DNA of 64,000 bases, taken from the NCBI GenBank assembly GCA_023150875.1, contig JAKLKC010000023.1, positions 29,239 to 93,238 of the forward strand, read 5' to 3'. Source of the stretch: Myxococcota bacterium. Lineage in GTDB: Bacteria > Myxococcota_A > UBA796 > UBA9615 > JAKLKC01. The position numbers were made by a program, and so were the translations under genes. The notes below the pieces were generated by a model that was not told where the DNA came from, ran no database searches, and was given only the letters and a program-made list of their open reading frames with translations. Below are positions 25,996 through 34,848 of the stretch, piece after piece; the stretch's first letter is position 1; each line of letters opens with the position of its first letter.

Positions 25996-28254
25996 ATGAA
26001 GAGTTGGAACCTCGCTGTCGTGCTGGCTCTGGTCCAGTGCGCGTTGCTCGCATCAGCCCCGGCGCTCGGCGCGCCCGGTGCAGTCCCGCCGGACTTGAAG
26101 CCCGCACTCCGGACGGGGGCCCGCGCGACCAAGGACGCCGCCGTCGTTGTGGGCATCCGGCGACATGCATTCCTGGGCCAGGTCCAAGGGGCCGACGCGG
26201 ACGCGGAGGCTTTCTCGGAGCTGCTCATCCGCACGCGGGGTGTTCCTCGCAAGCGCGTCAGGCGGATCCCGGGGGAGTCGGCGAGCGCGCGGGCGATCTG
26301 GAATGGGGTCACGGAGCAGGCGGCGCGGACCGGTCGCGGAGGTACGTTCTGGTTCTACTTCTCGGGCCACGGCGCGCTGGGCGCGGAAGGGAGGCCGCTG
26401 CTCCGGGGGGTCACGGCCGGCGAGCGCTCCGCGACCGAAGACGATGGAGACCTGTCCCTCGACCGCCTCCGCGACGCCCTCGCCGAGCTGGCGCGCCAGC
26501 GGGGGATCCGGGTGATCATGGTGTTGGACGCCGACTGGAACGGCACCGATCGCGAAGGGAGCCGGGTCATCGTCCCCGCCGTCCCGGAGGCCCCGGCGGC
26601 ACCGGGCCCACACGACGTCTGGCTGCTCCCGGTCACGCACGGCTCTTCCCAAACCGGCGCGATCGCGTCCACGGAGCACCCGTTGCCCCCGACGGGCCAG
26701 CCGGCCGAGGCCCCCGGGGTCGCGGTCTGGACGGGCTCGGCGGCGGGTCAGGGGGCCTGGAACCTGCCGCTTTCCGGCGCGCCCCACGGAGTCTTCACCT
26801 GGCTCGTCCTCGGCGCCTTGCGGGGCTGGGCAGACGGCGAGGGGGGCGGCGAGCGAGACGGCACCGTGACCGCCGGAGAGGCCTCGGCCTACGTTGCCCG
26901 AACGCTCCCCACCTTGGTGCGGGGCGGCCAGGCGCCGACCTTCTCGGGGCCTCTGGACCTCCCGCTGGTGCGGGCACGCCCCGTTCGCCTCGATCGGCCA
27001 CCCCCCCTCCCCACCGCGTCGGACCTCCCTTGGGACGCCGTCGCGGTCCGAGCCCGGGCGCGGGACGTGGCCCGGGCCGAGGCGATCGCGCGAGCCCGGG
27101 CCGAGCAGGACGAGATCGCCGCCGACCGGCGCGCCCGGGTGGCGCAGATGGCCGCCGAGGACTGGGATCGGGTGCAGGAGTGGGCAGCCCAGGGCACCGA
27201 TGAGGGCGCCATCGCCGCGGCCCGCTTCGTCGCCCGCTACGGGAACGCCCGGACCTTCCTCCCCCCCGTACCCGTCGAGGTCGAGGATGACCGCTACACC
27301 CTCGAGGGGAGGACGGACGACTTCGACGTCCCGCAGGTCGCGTGGATGCGGGCGCAGTTCCCGACCCTCCCGGAGGCGCCCGAGGGGGCCGGTGGCGATG
27401 TGCCGGCGGTATCCCTGCGCTTGGGACTGGCCCTGAGACCCCTTCCCGCGGGCACCTACAGGATCGGCAGCCCGGGCGGCGAGCCCGATCGAGGAGAGGA
27501 GGAGGGATTTCAAGACGTGCGCCTCGATGCACCCGTCCTGGTGGGGACGACCGAGGTGACCGCCGGGGTCTGGGCGGCGTTGATGCCCGAGAACCCGCTG
27601 GATTGCGCCGGCCGCTGCTCTCCGGCCCATCCCCTGGGCCAGGTCGGCTACCTCGATGCCGTCGCGTTCTGCAACCGTTTGTCGGCGCTGGAGGGGCGGG
27701 AACCCGCCTACCGCGTGGTCCCGGCCCCGTGGCTGTTCAAGGTGCGCCCCGACGCGGACGGCTACCGCCTCCCGTACGAGGTCGAGTGGGAGGTCGCCGC
27801 GCGTTCCGGAAGCCCGGCCCGGTTCGCCGGGTCCGACGACCCCGCGGGGGCGTGCGGGTACGCAAACGTCTCGGACGCTTCGCGCGGCGGGGCGACGTCA
27901 CACGACTTCCCCTGCGACGACGGCGCCCCCCGGGCCACGCGAGTGGCGATGTACCGTCCCAACCGCTGGGGGTTCTACGACATGACCGGCAACCTGGCGG
28001 AGTGGGTCGAGGGGGTCTACGTGGAGCAACCGACCGCGGACGAGGTCGTCGGCGGGGTGGTTCTCCAGATACTCTTCGGGGGGAGCTTCGGCCTCGGCAA
28101 TGCCCGGATCGACCCGACCGTCCGCATCCATCGCGGCGGGTCCTGGGCCGACGGCACGCAGAGCGCGCGGATCGCAGCGCGCCGCACCGCGGTCATGGAC
28201 CGACCCACGGTGCACCACGGCTTCCGGATCGCCCGGCCCGCCCAAGGGCCCTGA
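25996..28254 (+). CDS. secreted pseudocaspase fused to an FGE-sulfatase-like domain
   Basis: 752 residues. A signal peptide (LAVVLALVQCALLASAPALG) exports the protein. Residues 45-345 have the caspase/metacaspase fold (p20-like): a Gly-Ala-Asp loop after strand 1 (GQVQGADADAEAFSELL), FYFSGHGALG with the catalytic His at 125, then IRVIMVLDADWNG, where the family normally has Cys at position 180 and this protein has Asp. A coiled segment rich in Arg/Ala (355-400) leads to an FGE-sulfatase/SUMF1-like domain at 478-748: RIGSPGGEPDRGEEEGF, MTGNLAEWVEG, IHRGGSWADG and HHGFRIARP. The paired catalytic Cys of true formylglycine-generating enzymes (near SARIAARRT) are also absent. Both halves therefore look non-catalytic and may bind. 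GGAGGA precedes the ATG. The next gene starts 29 nt later. Confidence 0.85.
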   Translation: MKSWNLAVVLALVQCALLASAPALGAPGAVPPDLKPALRTGARATKDAAVVVGIRRHAFLGQVQGADADAEAFSELLIRTRGVPRKRVRRIPGESASARAIWNGVTEQAARTGRGGTFWFYFSGHGALGAEGRPLLRGVTAGERSATEDDGDLSLDRLRDALAELARQRGIRVIMVLDADWNGTDREGSRVIVPAVPEAPAAPGPHDVWLLPVTHGSSQTGAIASTEHPLPPTGQPAEAPGVAVWTGSAAGQGAWNLPLSGAPHGVFTWLVLGALRGWADGEGGGERDGTVTAGEASAYVARTLPTLVRGGQAPTFSGPLDLPLVRARPVRLDRPPPLPTASDLPWDAVAVRARARDVARAEAIARARAEQDEIAADRRARVAQMAAEDWDRVQEWAAQGTDEGAIAAARFVARYGNARTFLPPVPVEVEDDRYTLEGRTDDFDVPQVAWMRAQFPTLPEAPEGAGGDVPAVSLRLGLALRPLPAGTYRIGSPGGEPDRGEEEGFQDVRLDAPVLVGTTEVTAGVWAALMPENPLDCAGRCSPAHPLGQVGYLDAVAFCNRLSALEGREPAYRVVPAPWLFKVRPDADGYRLPYEVEWEVAARSGSPARFAGSDDPAGACGYANVSDASRGGATSHDFPCDDGAPRATRVAMYRPNRWGFYDMTGNLAEWVEGVYVEQPTADEVVGGVVLQILFGGSFGLGNARIDPTVRIHRGGSWADGTQSARIAARRTAVMDRPTVHHGFRIARPAQGP

Positions 28255-28283
28255 TCACCCGCATCGAACCAAGGGAGGTCCAG

Positions 28284-28907
28284 GTGGATCGCATCACACT
28301 CCTCAGGCTCGGGCGTAAGGTGCTTGGGCCGGCCGTGCGTCGGGGCTGCTCCCCGGCCGTGGCGAAGGGGCTCGCGGGCTTGGGCCTCGGGGCCATACTG
28401 GCCGCGTTCCCGGCATCGCCCGCCGTGGCCCGTCAGGCACCGGAGTCCGGGATCGGCCCGGCGAAGGTCGAGCAGGGCGCGACACCGCTCCGCGAAAGGC
28501 ACTCTCCCCCCGAATCCCATGGGGAGACTGCCACCGTCCACCCATCGAGCTACCCGCAGAAGCGCCAGCGACTCGTGACGACCGTACGGACGGGTCCGCC
28601 GGTGTTCGCCGTGTTCATGGTGGTCAGCGGCGCGGCGGGGGGCGCGTGTGCCACCCTGGACGAAAGCGAGGCGTGGCGGATCCGCCTCTGTGGGATGAGC
28701 GTGGGCTACGCCATCGGCGGGCTCGTCATAGGCATCATCACCGAGGCCGCGCGCTCGGAACTGAAGGCGCTCGACGGTGCACGCGTCGGCGGGGAGCCCG
28801 GGGAGGCCGTACCTTCCGCCCCTCGCCCCGACGACCTGCTGCTGCCCAGGATCTCCGTGACGGCGGGCCCGCGCGCGGGCGGCCTGGAGCTGGCTTGGTC
28901 CTTCTGA
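28284..28907 (+). CDS. uncharacterised membrane protein
   Basis: 207 residues with an N-terminal hydrophobic segment (AKGLAGLGLGAILAAFPA) that could be a signal peptide and two central transmembrane segments (VFAVFMVVSGAAGGACA and GYAIGGLVIGIITEAA). The rest is polar and Pro-rich. The GTG at 28284 is chosen for GGGAGG at 28273-28278, 5 nt upstream. It lies 29 nt after the pseudocaspase gene in the same direction and is probably its operon partner. No family recognised. Confidence 0.65.
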   Translation: MDRITLLRLGRKVLGPAVRRGCSPAVAKGLAGLGLGAILAAFPASPAVARQAPESGIGPAKVEQGATPLRERHSPPESHGETATVHPSSYPQKRQRLVTTVRTGPPVFAVFMVVSGAAGGACATLDESEAWRIRLCGMSVGYAIGGLVIGIITEAARSELKALDGARVGGEPGEAVPSAPRPDDLLLPRISVTAGPRAGGLELAWSF

Positions 28908-29070
28908 CCCTCGTGCCGCGGGTCCGCCCGCCGCGACGTCGGACTGGGCGCCGTCGTTCCTGGTCGCAGAGCGGTACCGACACGCGGGTCCGCATCGGGT
29001 CGTGGAGGGTAACGCCACCGACCATCCCCTCACCCGCCCCTGCGCTGCGGGGAGCCATGCCCACACGCTC

Positions 29071-30534
29071 TCACGTCCTCCCCCCGCGCCCTCCCCACCG
29101 CCGCGTCGCCGCCGCCGCCCCGTCCCGCAACAGGGCCGACGCGCCGGCCAGCATGTCACCGGGGTCGATGCTCCGCCTCGCCAGGGCCTGGCGCACCAGG
29201 GCCGGGCGGGCGTAGAAGCGGAGCATCGCCGATCGCTGGAGCCACGACAGCTCGCGGGTGGTCATGCCCGGCGGCGCCCACACCGGGCCCTTGCCGGTGA
29301 GCTGCCAGGAGCTGAAGCGCTCGGGCTCCTCCAGAGGGTCGACGGCCCCCGGCGTGGCGCGGTAGCGCTCGTAGAAGGGGGAGCCGGGGTAGGGCACCGC
29401 GGCGTTGAACTTGGCGATGTCCAGGCCCAGCTCCCGGGCGAAGGCCGCCGTGCGCAGGCAGCTCTCCCGGGTGTCGCCGGGGAGGCCCATGATGAACAGG
29501 CCCATCGCCAGGATCCCCGCCTCCTTCGTCCAGCGCACCGCGTCCCGGGCCTGGCGGACCTCGGTCCTCTTGTTGCTCTCCTTCAGCACGAACTCGTCCC
29601 CGGCCTCGATCCCGTACATCAGCAGGCGGCAGCCGCACGCCGCCATCTCGCGGAGCAGCTCCGGGTCCACCTTGTCCACGCGGGTCTCCCCGATCCAGGT
29701 GAACCGGCGCTCCAGGCCCCGCCGGCGCAGCTCGGCGCAGAAGGCGAGGCCCTGGCGGCGGCTCAGGGGGAAGTAGGCGTCGATGAAGCCGAAGTCCCTC
29801 ACCCCGAGCCGGTCCGCCACCCCCTCCATCTCGTCCACCACCCTCTCGATCCGCCGCTGCCGCACCCCTGGGAAGACCTCCCCCTGGGCGCAGAAGTCGC
29901 AGGAGTAGGCGCAGCCGCGGGAGCTCTGCACCGGCACCACCGGCCGGCGGGACGCGGTCATCGGGTCCCGGGAGTAGAGGGCCAGGTCGAAGAGGTGCCA
30001 CGCGGGCTCCGGCAGGGAGTCGATGTCCCGCACCGCCTCCCGCGGGGGGGTGGTCACGACCTCGCCCCCGGGGGTCCGGAAGGAGATCCCCCGGACCGAC
30101 GCCAGGTCCCCTCCCCGCTCCATTGCCGCCACCAGCTCGGGCAGGGTCTCGTCGGCCTCCCCCCGGGCGCACACGTCCGCCTCGCCCCGGGCGCACAGCT
30201 CCCGGTGGAACCGCGTGGCGTGGATGTTCCCCAGCACCACCTTCGCGCCCACCCGGGACCGGAGTCCCGGCAACACCTCCTTCACGGCACCCATGTTGGG
30301 GGTCAGCACCGAGAAGCCCACGATCCCCGGCCGGAACGCGGCGATCCGGTCCACCAGCGCTTCGGGCGGGAGGCCCTCGGCGAACTGGTCGATCACTTCC
30401 ACCGAGTGGCCCGCCGCCTCGAGGCCCGCGGCGAGCTGGGCGATCCCCAGGAGGGGCACGGGGGAGAGGAACCGACCCAGGGCGCCGGCGGAGCGGCGGT
30501 AGTCGACGCCGGGATGGACGAGGGTGACGCGCAA
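29071..30534 (-). CDS. B12-binding-domain radical SAM protein
   Basis: 487 residues. Residues 1-140 have the Rossmann-like cobalamin-binding domain (RVTLVHPGVDY at the N-terminus; VGFSVLTPNM and VVLGNIHATRF in later strands). The radical SAM motif CAYSCDFC lies near 208-216 after PVQSSRG, followed by FGFIDAYFPLSRR, TWIGETRVDKVD, MYGIEAGDE and FIMGLPGDT, typical of the BchE/hopanoid-type subfamily. Enzymes of this type perform methylations or rearrangements on lipids, cofactors or natural products; the substrate here is unknown. TTG 30534 is chosen because the cobalamin domain then begins directly and AGGA lies just upstream; the longer frame adds a Pro/Gly-rich stretch. Confidence 0.88.
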   Translation of the reverse strand: MRVTLVHPGVDYRRSAGALGRFLSPVPLLGIAQLAAGLEAAGHSVEVIDQFAEGLPPEALVDRIAAFRPGIVGFSVLTPNMGAVKEVLPGLRSRVGAKVVLGNIHATRFHRELCARGEADVCARGEADETLPELVAAMERGGDLASVRGISFRTPGGEVVTTPPREAVRDIDSLPEPAWHLFDLALYSRDPMTASRRPVVPVQSSRGCAYSCDFCAQGEVFPGVRQRRIERVVDEMEGVADRLGVRDFGFIDAYFPLSRRQGLAFCAELRRRGLERRFTWIGETRVDKVDPELLREMAACGCRLLMYGIEAGDEFVLKESNKRTEVRQARDAVRWTKEAGILAMGLFIMGLPGDTRESCLRTAAFARELGLDIAKFNAAVPYPGSPFYERYRATPGAVDPLEEPERFSSWQLTGKGPVWAPPGMTTRELSWLQRSAMLRFYARPALVRQALARRSIDPGDMLAGASALLRDGAAAATRRWGGRGGRT

Positions 30535-30602
30535 GGGTCCTCGGTGGGCGGTCGTAGACCCGGGGGGCCGAACGAGGAGGTGAGCGGCCCTCGGGAGGGG
30601 CG

Positions 30603-30665
30603 AGTCTAGCCCATGAACGGAGCCTGGGCTCCCCTTTGCGGGCACCGGCGGATCCGGGGTACAAC
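30603..30665. promoter_or_regulatory. divergent -10 elements between radical SAM and lipoprotein genes
   Basis: On the minus strand TAGACT (30608-30603) could serve the B12 radical SAM gene, and on the plus strand TACAAC (30660-30665) the lipoprotein gene. Neither has a good -35. The arrangement fits a shared divergent control region. Confidence 0.35.
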
Positions 30666-30710
30666 CGGGGGGTCCTGGCGAGACTGACTGCGAACCAGGG
30701 AGATCCCCCC

Positions 30711-32234
30711 ATTCCGGCGCTCCGCCGCATCCTGGCACTCCTCTCGCTCCTCGCCGCCACGGGCTGCGTCACCGTCCCGTGCGAGGAGCTGAACGCCGTA
30801 CGGAACGCTCGGCGGGACGCCTTCGCCGTACCGCCGCCTCCGCCCCCCGTGGACGACGCCTCCGCCTCGGGACCGTGGCAGCTCGGCTTCCGGCTTCGGG
30901 AGGACCTCGTCAACCGGACCCTCGCCCAGGTCGTCGCCGGAGGCCGCCTGCCCCGCCGCTTCGAACGGGAGTTCGCCGCGGAACTGCCCCTGCCCGACTT
31001 CGTGGACGACCGCATCCCCGGGGTCCGCATCACCGCCGAGCTGGACCGCCTCGCCCTCCAGTTCCGGAGCGACTGCCCGAGCTGCGTCGGGCTCCAGGTG
31101 GGCGCGAGGGTGACCCTCGGCCTCCCCGAGCCCCTGCTGACCGTGGAGACCGGCGGAGAGGGACGGGTGAGGGTGTACGGTCGCGCCGGGGCCGAGGGCG
31201 CGACGATCTACGCCGGGCTCTCGAGCCTCTCCGACCTCCGCCTGGACCTCGCCTCCCAGGTGGGCCGGGCGAGGATCGCCGCGGCCTTCGGCCCCAGGGT
31301 GACCGCCCTGGGGGCCAAGAAGACCATTGGCTCCCTGGGACGGGTCCTCCCCGGTGGGGGCTGGATCGAGAGGGCGGGGAACGCCCTGGTGGACCAGGTG
31401 ACGGGGGCGGTCCTGGCCTCCGTAGAGGGTCTGCTCCGCCGCGTGGTCGGGGACGTGGGCCTGATCACCCTGCCCCCCATCGACCTCGGCGGCGAGCCGG
31501 TGCGGGTCGTCCGCGTGGACGCCATCGGCGAGGACCAGGCCCTCTTCGTCGGGATGGACACCGACCTGCCCGGCGCCGGAGAGGGGGACGCCGCCCGGGA
31601 GTCCCTACCCCGGGACGTCCCCGACGACCGGGGTTCCCGGGTGCGGGCCGCCGACCTCGCCGGACGCCGCGGCGACCTCTCCATCGCGGTCGCCCCCGGA
31701 TTCCTGCGGGGCGCGGTCGCCGCCCTCTACCGCCGCGGGCGCCTGCCGCTGCGCTTCGACGGTCGCGGGAACCGAGATCCCGAGGGTGCCTACGAGGTCG
31801 ACGTCCTGTCCGTCTCCGGCGACGGGGACGGCGTGGACCTGGCGGTGCGGATCTGGGACCTCGCCGGGGCCTGCGGCACCGTGGACCTTGCGTGCACCGC
31901 CCGGGCCACGGTCGGTGCCGAGGGGGAGCTGCGCCTCGCCATCGACGGGCTCCGGGCCATCGGCGCGGAGGGTTCCGGACGGCTGCTGGCCTTCGGTGTG
32001 GGGCTGTGGACCTCCGCGGTCCGCGGCCCCGTGGACTGGATGGGCCAGTTCACCACCGACCAGCGGCTGGAGCTCCAGGGCCTCGACGTCGCCGCGCGCC
32101 TCGCCGGGTTCGAAGCCCGGTCGGGTCGCCTGCTGGCGGACTGGGAGGTCGCCGTCGCGCCCCGGGAGCCGCCTCCCCCGGACCCCGGGGCTCCCTCCCA
32201 CACGCCCGCTCTGCCTCCGCCACCGCCTCGGTGA
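30711..32234 (+). CDS. lipoprotein with duplicated, possibly TULIP-like, lipid-binding halves
   Basis: 507 residues from the proposed ATT start. The signal peptide reads PALRRILALLSLLAATGC with Cys19 as the likely lipidation site. The mature part seems duplicated: LREDLVNRTLAQVVAGGRLP near 60 and PGFLRGAVAALYRRGRLP near 330 share spacing and ends, and both begin a long beta-rich stretch, as in BPI/TULIP proteins that bind lipids between two halves; this is inference. AGGGAG at 30698-30703 sits about 7 nt before ATT 30711. The only ordinary start, TTG 30636, would add 25 residues in front of the signal. The 3' end overlaps the convergent acyltransferase gene by 185 nt. Confidence 0.65.
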   Translation: MPALRRILALLSLLAATGCVTVPCEELNAVRNARRDAFAVPPPPPPVDDASASGPWQLGFRLREDLVNRTLAQVVAGGRLPRRFEREFAAELPLPDFVDDRIPGVRITAELDRLALQFRSDCPSCVGLQVGARVTLGLPEPLLTVETGGEGRVRVYGRAGAEGATIYAGLSSLSDLRLDLASQVGRARIAAAFGPRVTALGAKKTIGSLGRVLPGGGWIERAGNALVDQVTGAVLASVEGLLRRVVGDVGLITLPPIDLGGEPVRVVRVDAIGEDQALFVGMDTDLPGAGEGDAARESLPRDVPDDRGSRVRAADLAGRRGDLSIAVAPGFLRGAVAALYRRGRLPLRFDGRGNRDPEGAYEVDVLSVSGDGDGVDLAVRIWDLAGACGTVDLACTARATVGAEGELRLAIDGLRAIGAEGSGRLLAFGVGLWTSAVRGPVDWMGQFTTDQRLELQGLDVAARLAGFEARSGRLLADWEVAVAPREPPPPDPGAPSHTPALPPPPPR

Positions 32235-32898
32235 TCCGGGTCTCCAGCTCCGCCCGGGCCACCTCCGTCCCGCCCCGCTCCCGGCCCCCCGGCAGGTCCG
32301 ACGCCCGGAAGGGCGGGCCGTAGACCACCACCGCCCGGGTGAAGGGGAGAGGGATCTCGGTGCGGTCCCAGGACGACAGCACGATCCGGCGGCGGCTCGC
32401 GCAGCCCAGGGGGACGATCCAGAGCCCGTGCCGCCGCGCCAGCGCCAGGAGTCCCGGCTGGACCCGCCCCGCCGGGCCCCGGGGCCCGTCCACCGCCAGG
32501 GCGGGGTTCCACCCCTCCGCCACCAGCCCCGACAGCTCCGCCAGGGCCTTCCGCCCCCGCCGCGACGACGAACCCCGGACCACGAGGTAGCCGAACTCCT
32601 CGCACACCTCCTTCTGGATCGCCCCGTCCCGGCTCAGGCTGACCATGATGGCGCAGCGCTCCCCGTCGTGGGCCCCCAGAAGGACGAGCTGGCGCCCGTG
32701 CCAGAAGCCGTAGGCGTAACCCTCCCCCCGGGCGAGGATCCCCTCCAGCGCCTCCCTCCCCCTCCGCTCGACCCGCAGGGTCCGGTACAGGAACCGGACG
32801 CCCAGGGCCACCACCCGCCCCAGCCAGCGCCGGCCCGCACCGGCTCCCGCCTCGCCCCCAGGCCCGGCCTCCGCGGCTCCCGGCGCCGCCTCCGTCAC
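32050..32898 (-). CDS. DUF374 lysophospholipid acyltransferase-family protein
   Basis: 282 residues. The family blocks are present: FWHGRQLVLLGAHDG, RGSSSRRGRKALAEL, LAVDGPRGPAGRVQPGLLALA and SSWDRTEIPLPFTRAVVVYG. DUF374 proteins are distant relatives of the LpxL/PlsC acyltransferases and are often encoded with lipid A or KDO genes, so a role in outer-membrane lipid assembly is inferred. The last 55 residues are a low-complexity Arg/Pro/Gly tail read from DNA that is also the 3' end of the opposing lipoprotein gene; they may not be functional. The GTG start overlaps the ABC gene stop by 4 nt (GTGA), so the two are coupled. Confidence 0.85.
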   Translation of the reverse strand: MTEAAPGAAEAGPGGEAGAGAGRRWLGRVVALGVRFLYRTLRVERRGREALEGILARGEGYAYGFWHGRQLVLLGAHDGERCAIMVSLSRDGAIQKEVCEEFGYLVVRGSSSRRGRKALAELSGLVAEGWNPALAVDGPRGPAGRVQPGLLALARRHGLWIVPLGCASRRRIVLSSWDRTEIPLPFTRAVVVYGPPFRASDLPGGRERGGTEVARAELETRITEAVAEAERACGREPRGPGEAAPGARRRPPSPPAGDPTGLRTRRGARRRRGPGAPAAGRW

Positions 32899-34673
32899 GA
32901 CGCCCCTCCGGGCCGGGGGGCGCCCGCGGCGACCTCGGTGGGCTCCGACGTCTGGACCCTCCACAGCCGGGCGTACTCCCCCCCCAGGCCGAGCAGCTCC
33001 CCGTGGGTGCCGGCCTCGACGATGCGCCCGTCCTTCAGAACCACGATGCGGTCCGCGGCCCGCACCGTGGACAGGCGATGGGCGGCGACCAGCACCGTCC
33101 GGTCCCGCATCAGCTCCGCGAGCCCGGCCTGGACCTCGGCCTCGGAGCGGGAGTCCAGGTGGCTGGTGGCCTCGTCCAGCAGCAGCACCGGCGCGTCCCG
33201 CAGGAAGGCCCGGGCGATGGCCACCCTCTGCCGCTGCCCTCCGGACAGCCGTTCCCCCCTCTCGCCGAGCCGGGTGTCGTAGCCCTCCGGGAGGGCGCGG
33301 ACGAAGGCGTCGGCGTGGGCCCGCCGCGCGGCATCCTCGATCCGCTCCCGGGGCGCGTCGGGGCGGCCGTAGGCCACGTTCCGGGCGACGGTGTCGTCGA
33401 ACAGGAAGGTGTCCTGGGACACCACCGCGACGTGGGCACGCAGGGAGCGCACCGTCCACTCCCGCACGTCCCGCCCCCCCATCCGCACCGAGCCCCGGGT
33501 GGCGTCGGCGAGGCGGGGGATCAGGGAGAGCAGCGTGGACTTGCCGCTGCCGCTCTCCCCCACCAGGGCCACCACCTGCCCCGCCCGCACCTCCAGCGAG
33601 ATCCCCTGGAGCACCGGGCGGCCGGAGAGGTAGGCGAAGGAGACGTCCCGCAGCTCCACGTCCAGACGCCGGCCCGCGAGCTCGACGGCCCCGGGGGCGT
33701 CCGCGACGGCGGGGGCCTCGTCCAGCAGGTCGAACACCCTCTCGGCGGCGGCCAGCGCCTGCTGCCAGAGGGCCTGGAGCTGGGCGAGGCCCTTCAGGGG
33801 CTCGGTCATCAGGCCGACGGACACCAGGAAGGCCACCAGGGAGCCCGGGGTCGACCGCCCCGCCAGCACTTCGCGGCCACCGATCCACAGGACCACCGCC
33901 AGGGCCACCGCCGCCACCGCCTCCACCGCCGGGGAGCCGCCGACCTGCGCCAGCAGCGAGCGATATAGCAGGCGGAGCTGGCGCCGCCCCAGGGCGCCCA
34001 CCCGGGCCGCCTCGTACGCCTCCGCCCCCGAGACCTTCACCACCCTCTGCCCGGCGAGGGCCTCCTGGTAGCCGGCGGAGAGGGACCCCAGGGCGTCCCC
34101 CTGCTCCCGGGACCTCTCCCGGACCGATCGGCCGAAGGCGGCGAGGATCAGCGCCAGCACCGGGGCGATCACCAGGGTCAGGGCCGAAAGGCGGGGCTCC
34201 TGCCACACCGCCACGCCCAGCAGGACCGCCAGGGTGAGGGGGCGCTGGACCCCGGTGACCGCCGCCGCCACCGCCCAGTGGGCGGCGTAGGTGTCGTGGG
34301 TGAGGCGCGCCATCAGGTCGCCGGTGCGGTGGGCGGCCTGCTGGGCCAGGGAGAGGGACTGGATCCGGTCGAACAGGTCTTCCCGGAGCCGCTGGATCAC
34401 CCGCACCCCGACCCCCTTGGTCAGGGCGGTGCGACCGAACTCCCCGGCGGCGTGGGCGAGGTGGGCCAGCGCCAGGCCCCCCGCGACCGCCGCCAGGCGC
34501 CCGAGGTCCCCCGCCAGGAGGGCGCCGTCCAGGACCTCCCGCACCAGGAGGACGGTGGCCCCCCGCGCCGCCGACACCACGGCGACCAGCAGGGCGGCCA
34601 CGGCGAGGGTCGCCGTGTGGGGACGGAGGTACGCGGCAAGCCGGCGACCGATCCCCCGCCTCGGTTCCCTCAT
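32895..34673 (-). CDS. MsbA-like ABC exporter
   Basis: 592 residues of a half-transporter: six transmembrane helices in residues 1-320, then the ATPase with Walker A VGESGSGKSTLL near 374, signature RLSGGQRQRVAIARAF near 475, Walker B VLLLDEATSHLD near 495 and the His switch VAAHRLSTV. The usual Ala after DEATS is His here, which is minor. The most likely cargo is lipid A or a phospholipid, since the coupled downstream gene is a DUF374 acyltransferase. AGGA lies just before the ATG at 34673. Confidence 0.9.
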   Translation of the reverse strand: MREPRRGIGRRLAAYLRPHTATLAVAALLVAVVSAARGATVLLVREVLDGALLAGDLGRLAAVAGGLALAHLAHAAGEFGRTALTKGVGVRVIQRLREDLFDRIQSLSLAQQAAHRTGDLMARLTHDTYAAHWAVAAAVTGVQRPLTLAVLLGVAVWQEPRLSALTLVIAPVLALILAAFGRSVRERSREQGDALGSLSAGYQEALAGQRVVKVSGAEAYEAARVGALGRRQLRLLYRSLLAQVGGSPAVEAVAAVALAVVLWIGGREVLAGRSTPGSLVAFLVSVGLMTEPLKGLAQLQALWQQALAAAERVFDLLDEAPAVADAPGAVELAGRRLDVELRDVSFAYLSGRPVLQGISLEVRAGQVVALVGESGSGKSTLLSLIPRLADATRGSVRMGGRDVREWTVRSLRAHVAVVSQDTFLFDDTVARNVAYGRPDAPRERIEDAARRAHADAFVRALPEGYDTRLGERGERLSGGQRQRVAIARAFLRDAPVLLLDEATSHLDSRSEAEVQAGLAELMRDRTVLVAAHRLSTVRAADRIVVLKDGRIVEAGTHGELLGLGGEYARLWRVQTSEPTEVAAGAPRPGGAS

Positions 34674-34763
34674 GGTCCTCGCGAGCCTTGGGGCGGACCC
34701 GCCCCCGCCGCCCCGGGGCGATGGTGCGCCCCGGCTCCCCGCCTGTAAAGGGCGCCGCCACGA

Positions 34764-34792
34764 TTGAAAGGCGGGGACGCCGCCGTTAACCT
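34764..34792 (+). promoter_or_regulatory. promoter of the peroxiredoxin-rhodanese gene
   Basis: TTGAAA (34764-34769) and TAACCT (34787-34792) are 17 nt apart in the divergent spacer between the ABC exporter gene and the peroxiredoxin gene. Predicted start near 34799, about 50 nt before the ATG. Confidence 0.5.
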
Positions 34793-34848
34793 ACGGCCTG
34801 CTCCCGCGGCCCGCCCCCGATCTCCCGGGCGCCCCAGGTGAAGACCCC

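Noticed and set aside
26700..27600. Second enzyme gene in another frame beneath the pseudocaspase
   Set aside because: Alternative frames here lack start context and motifs; the fusion protein frame is continuous from caspase to FGE-like domain.
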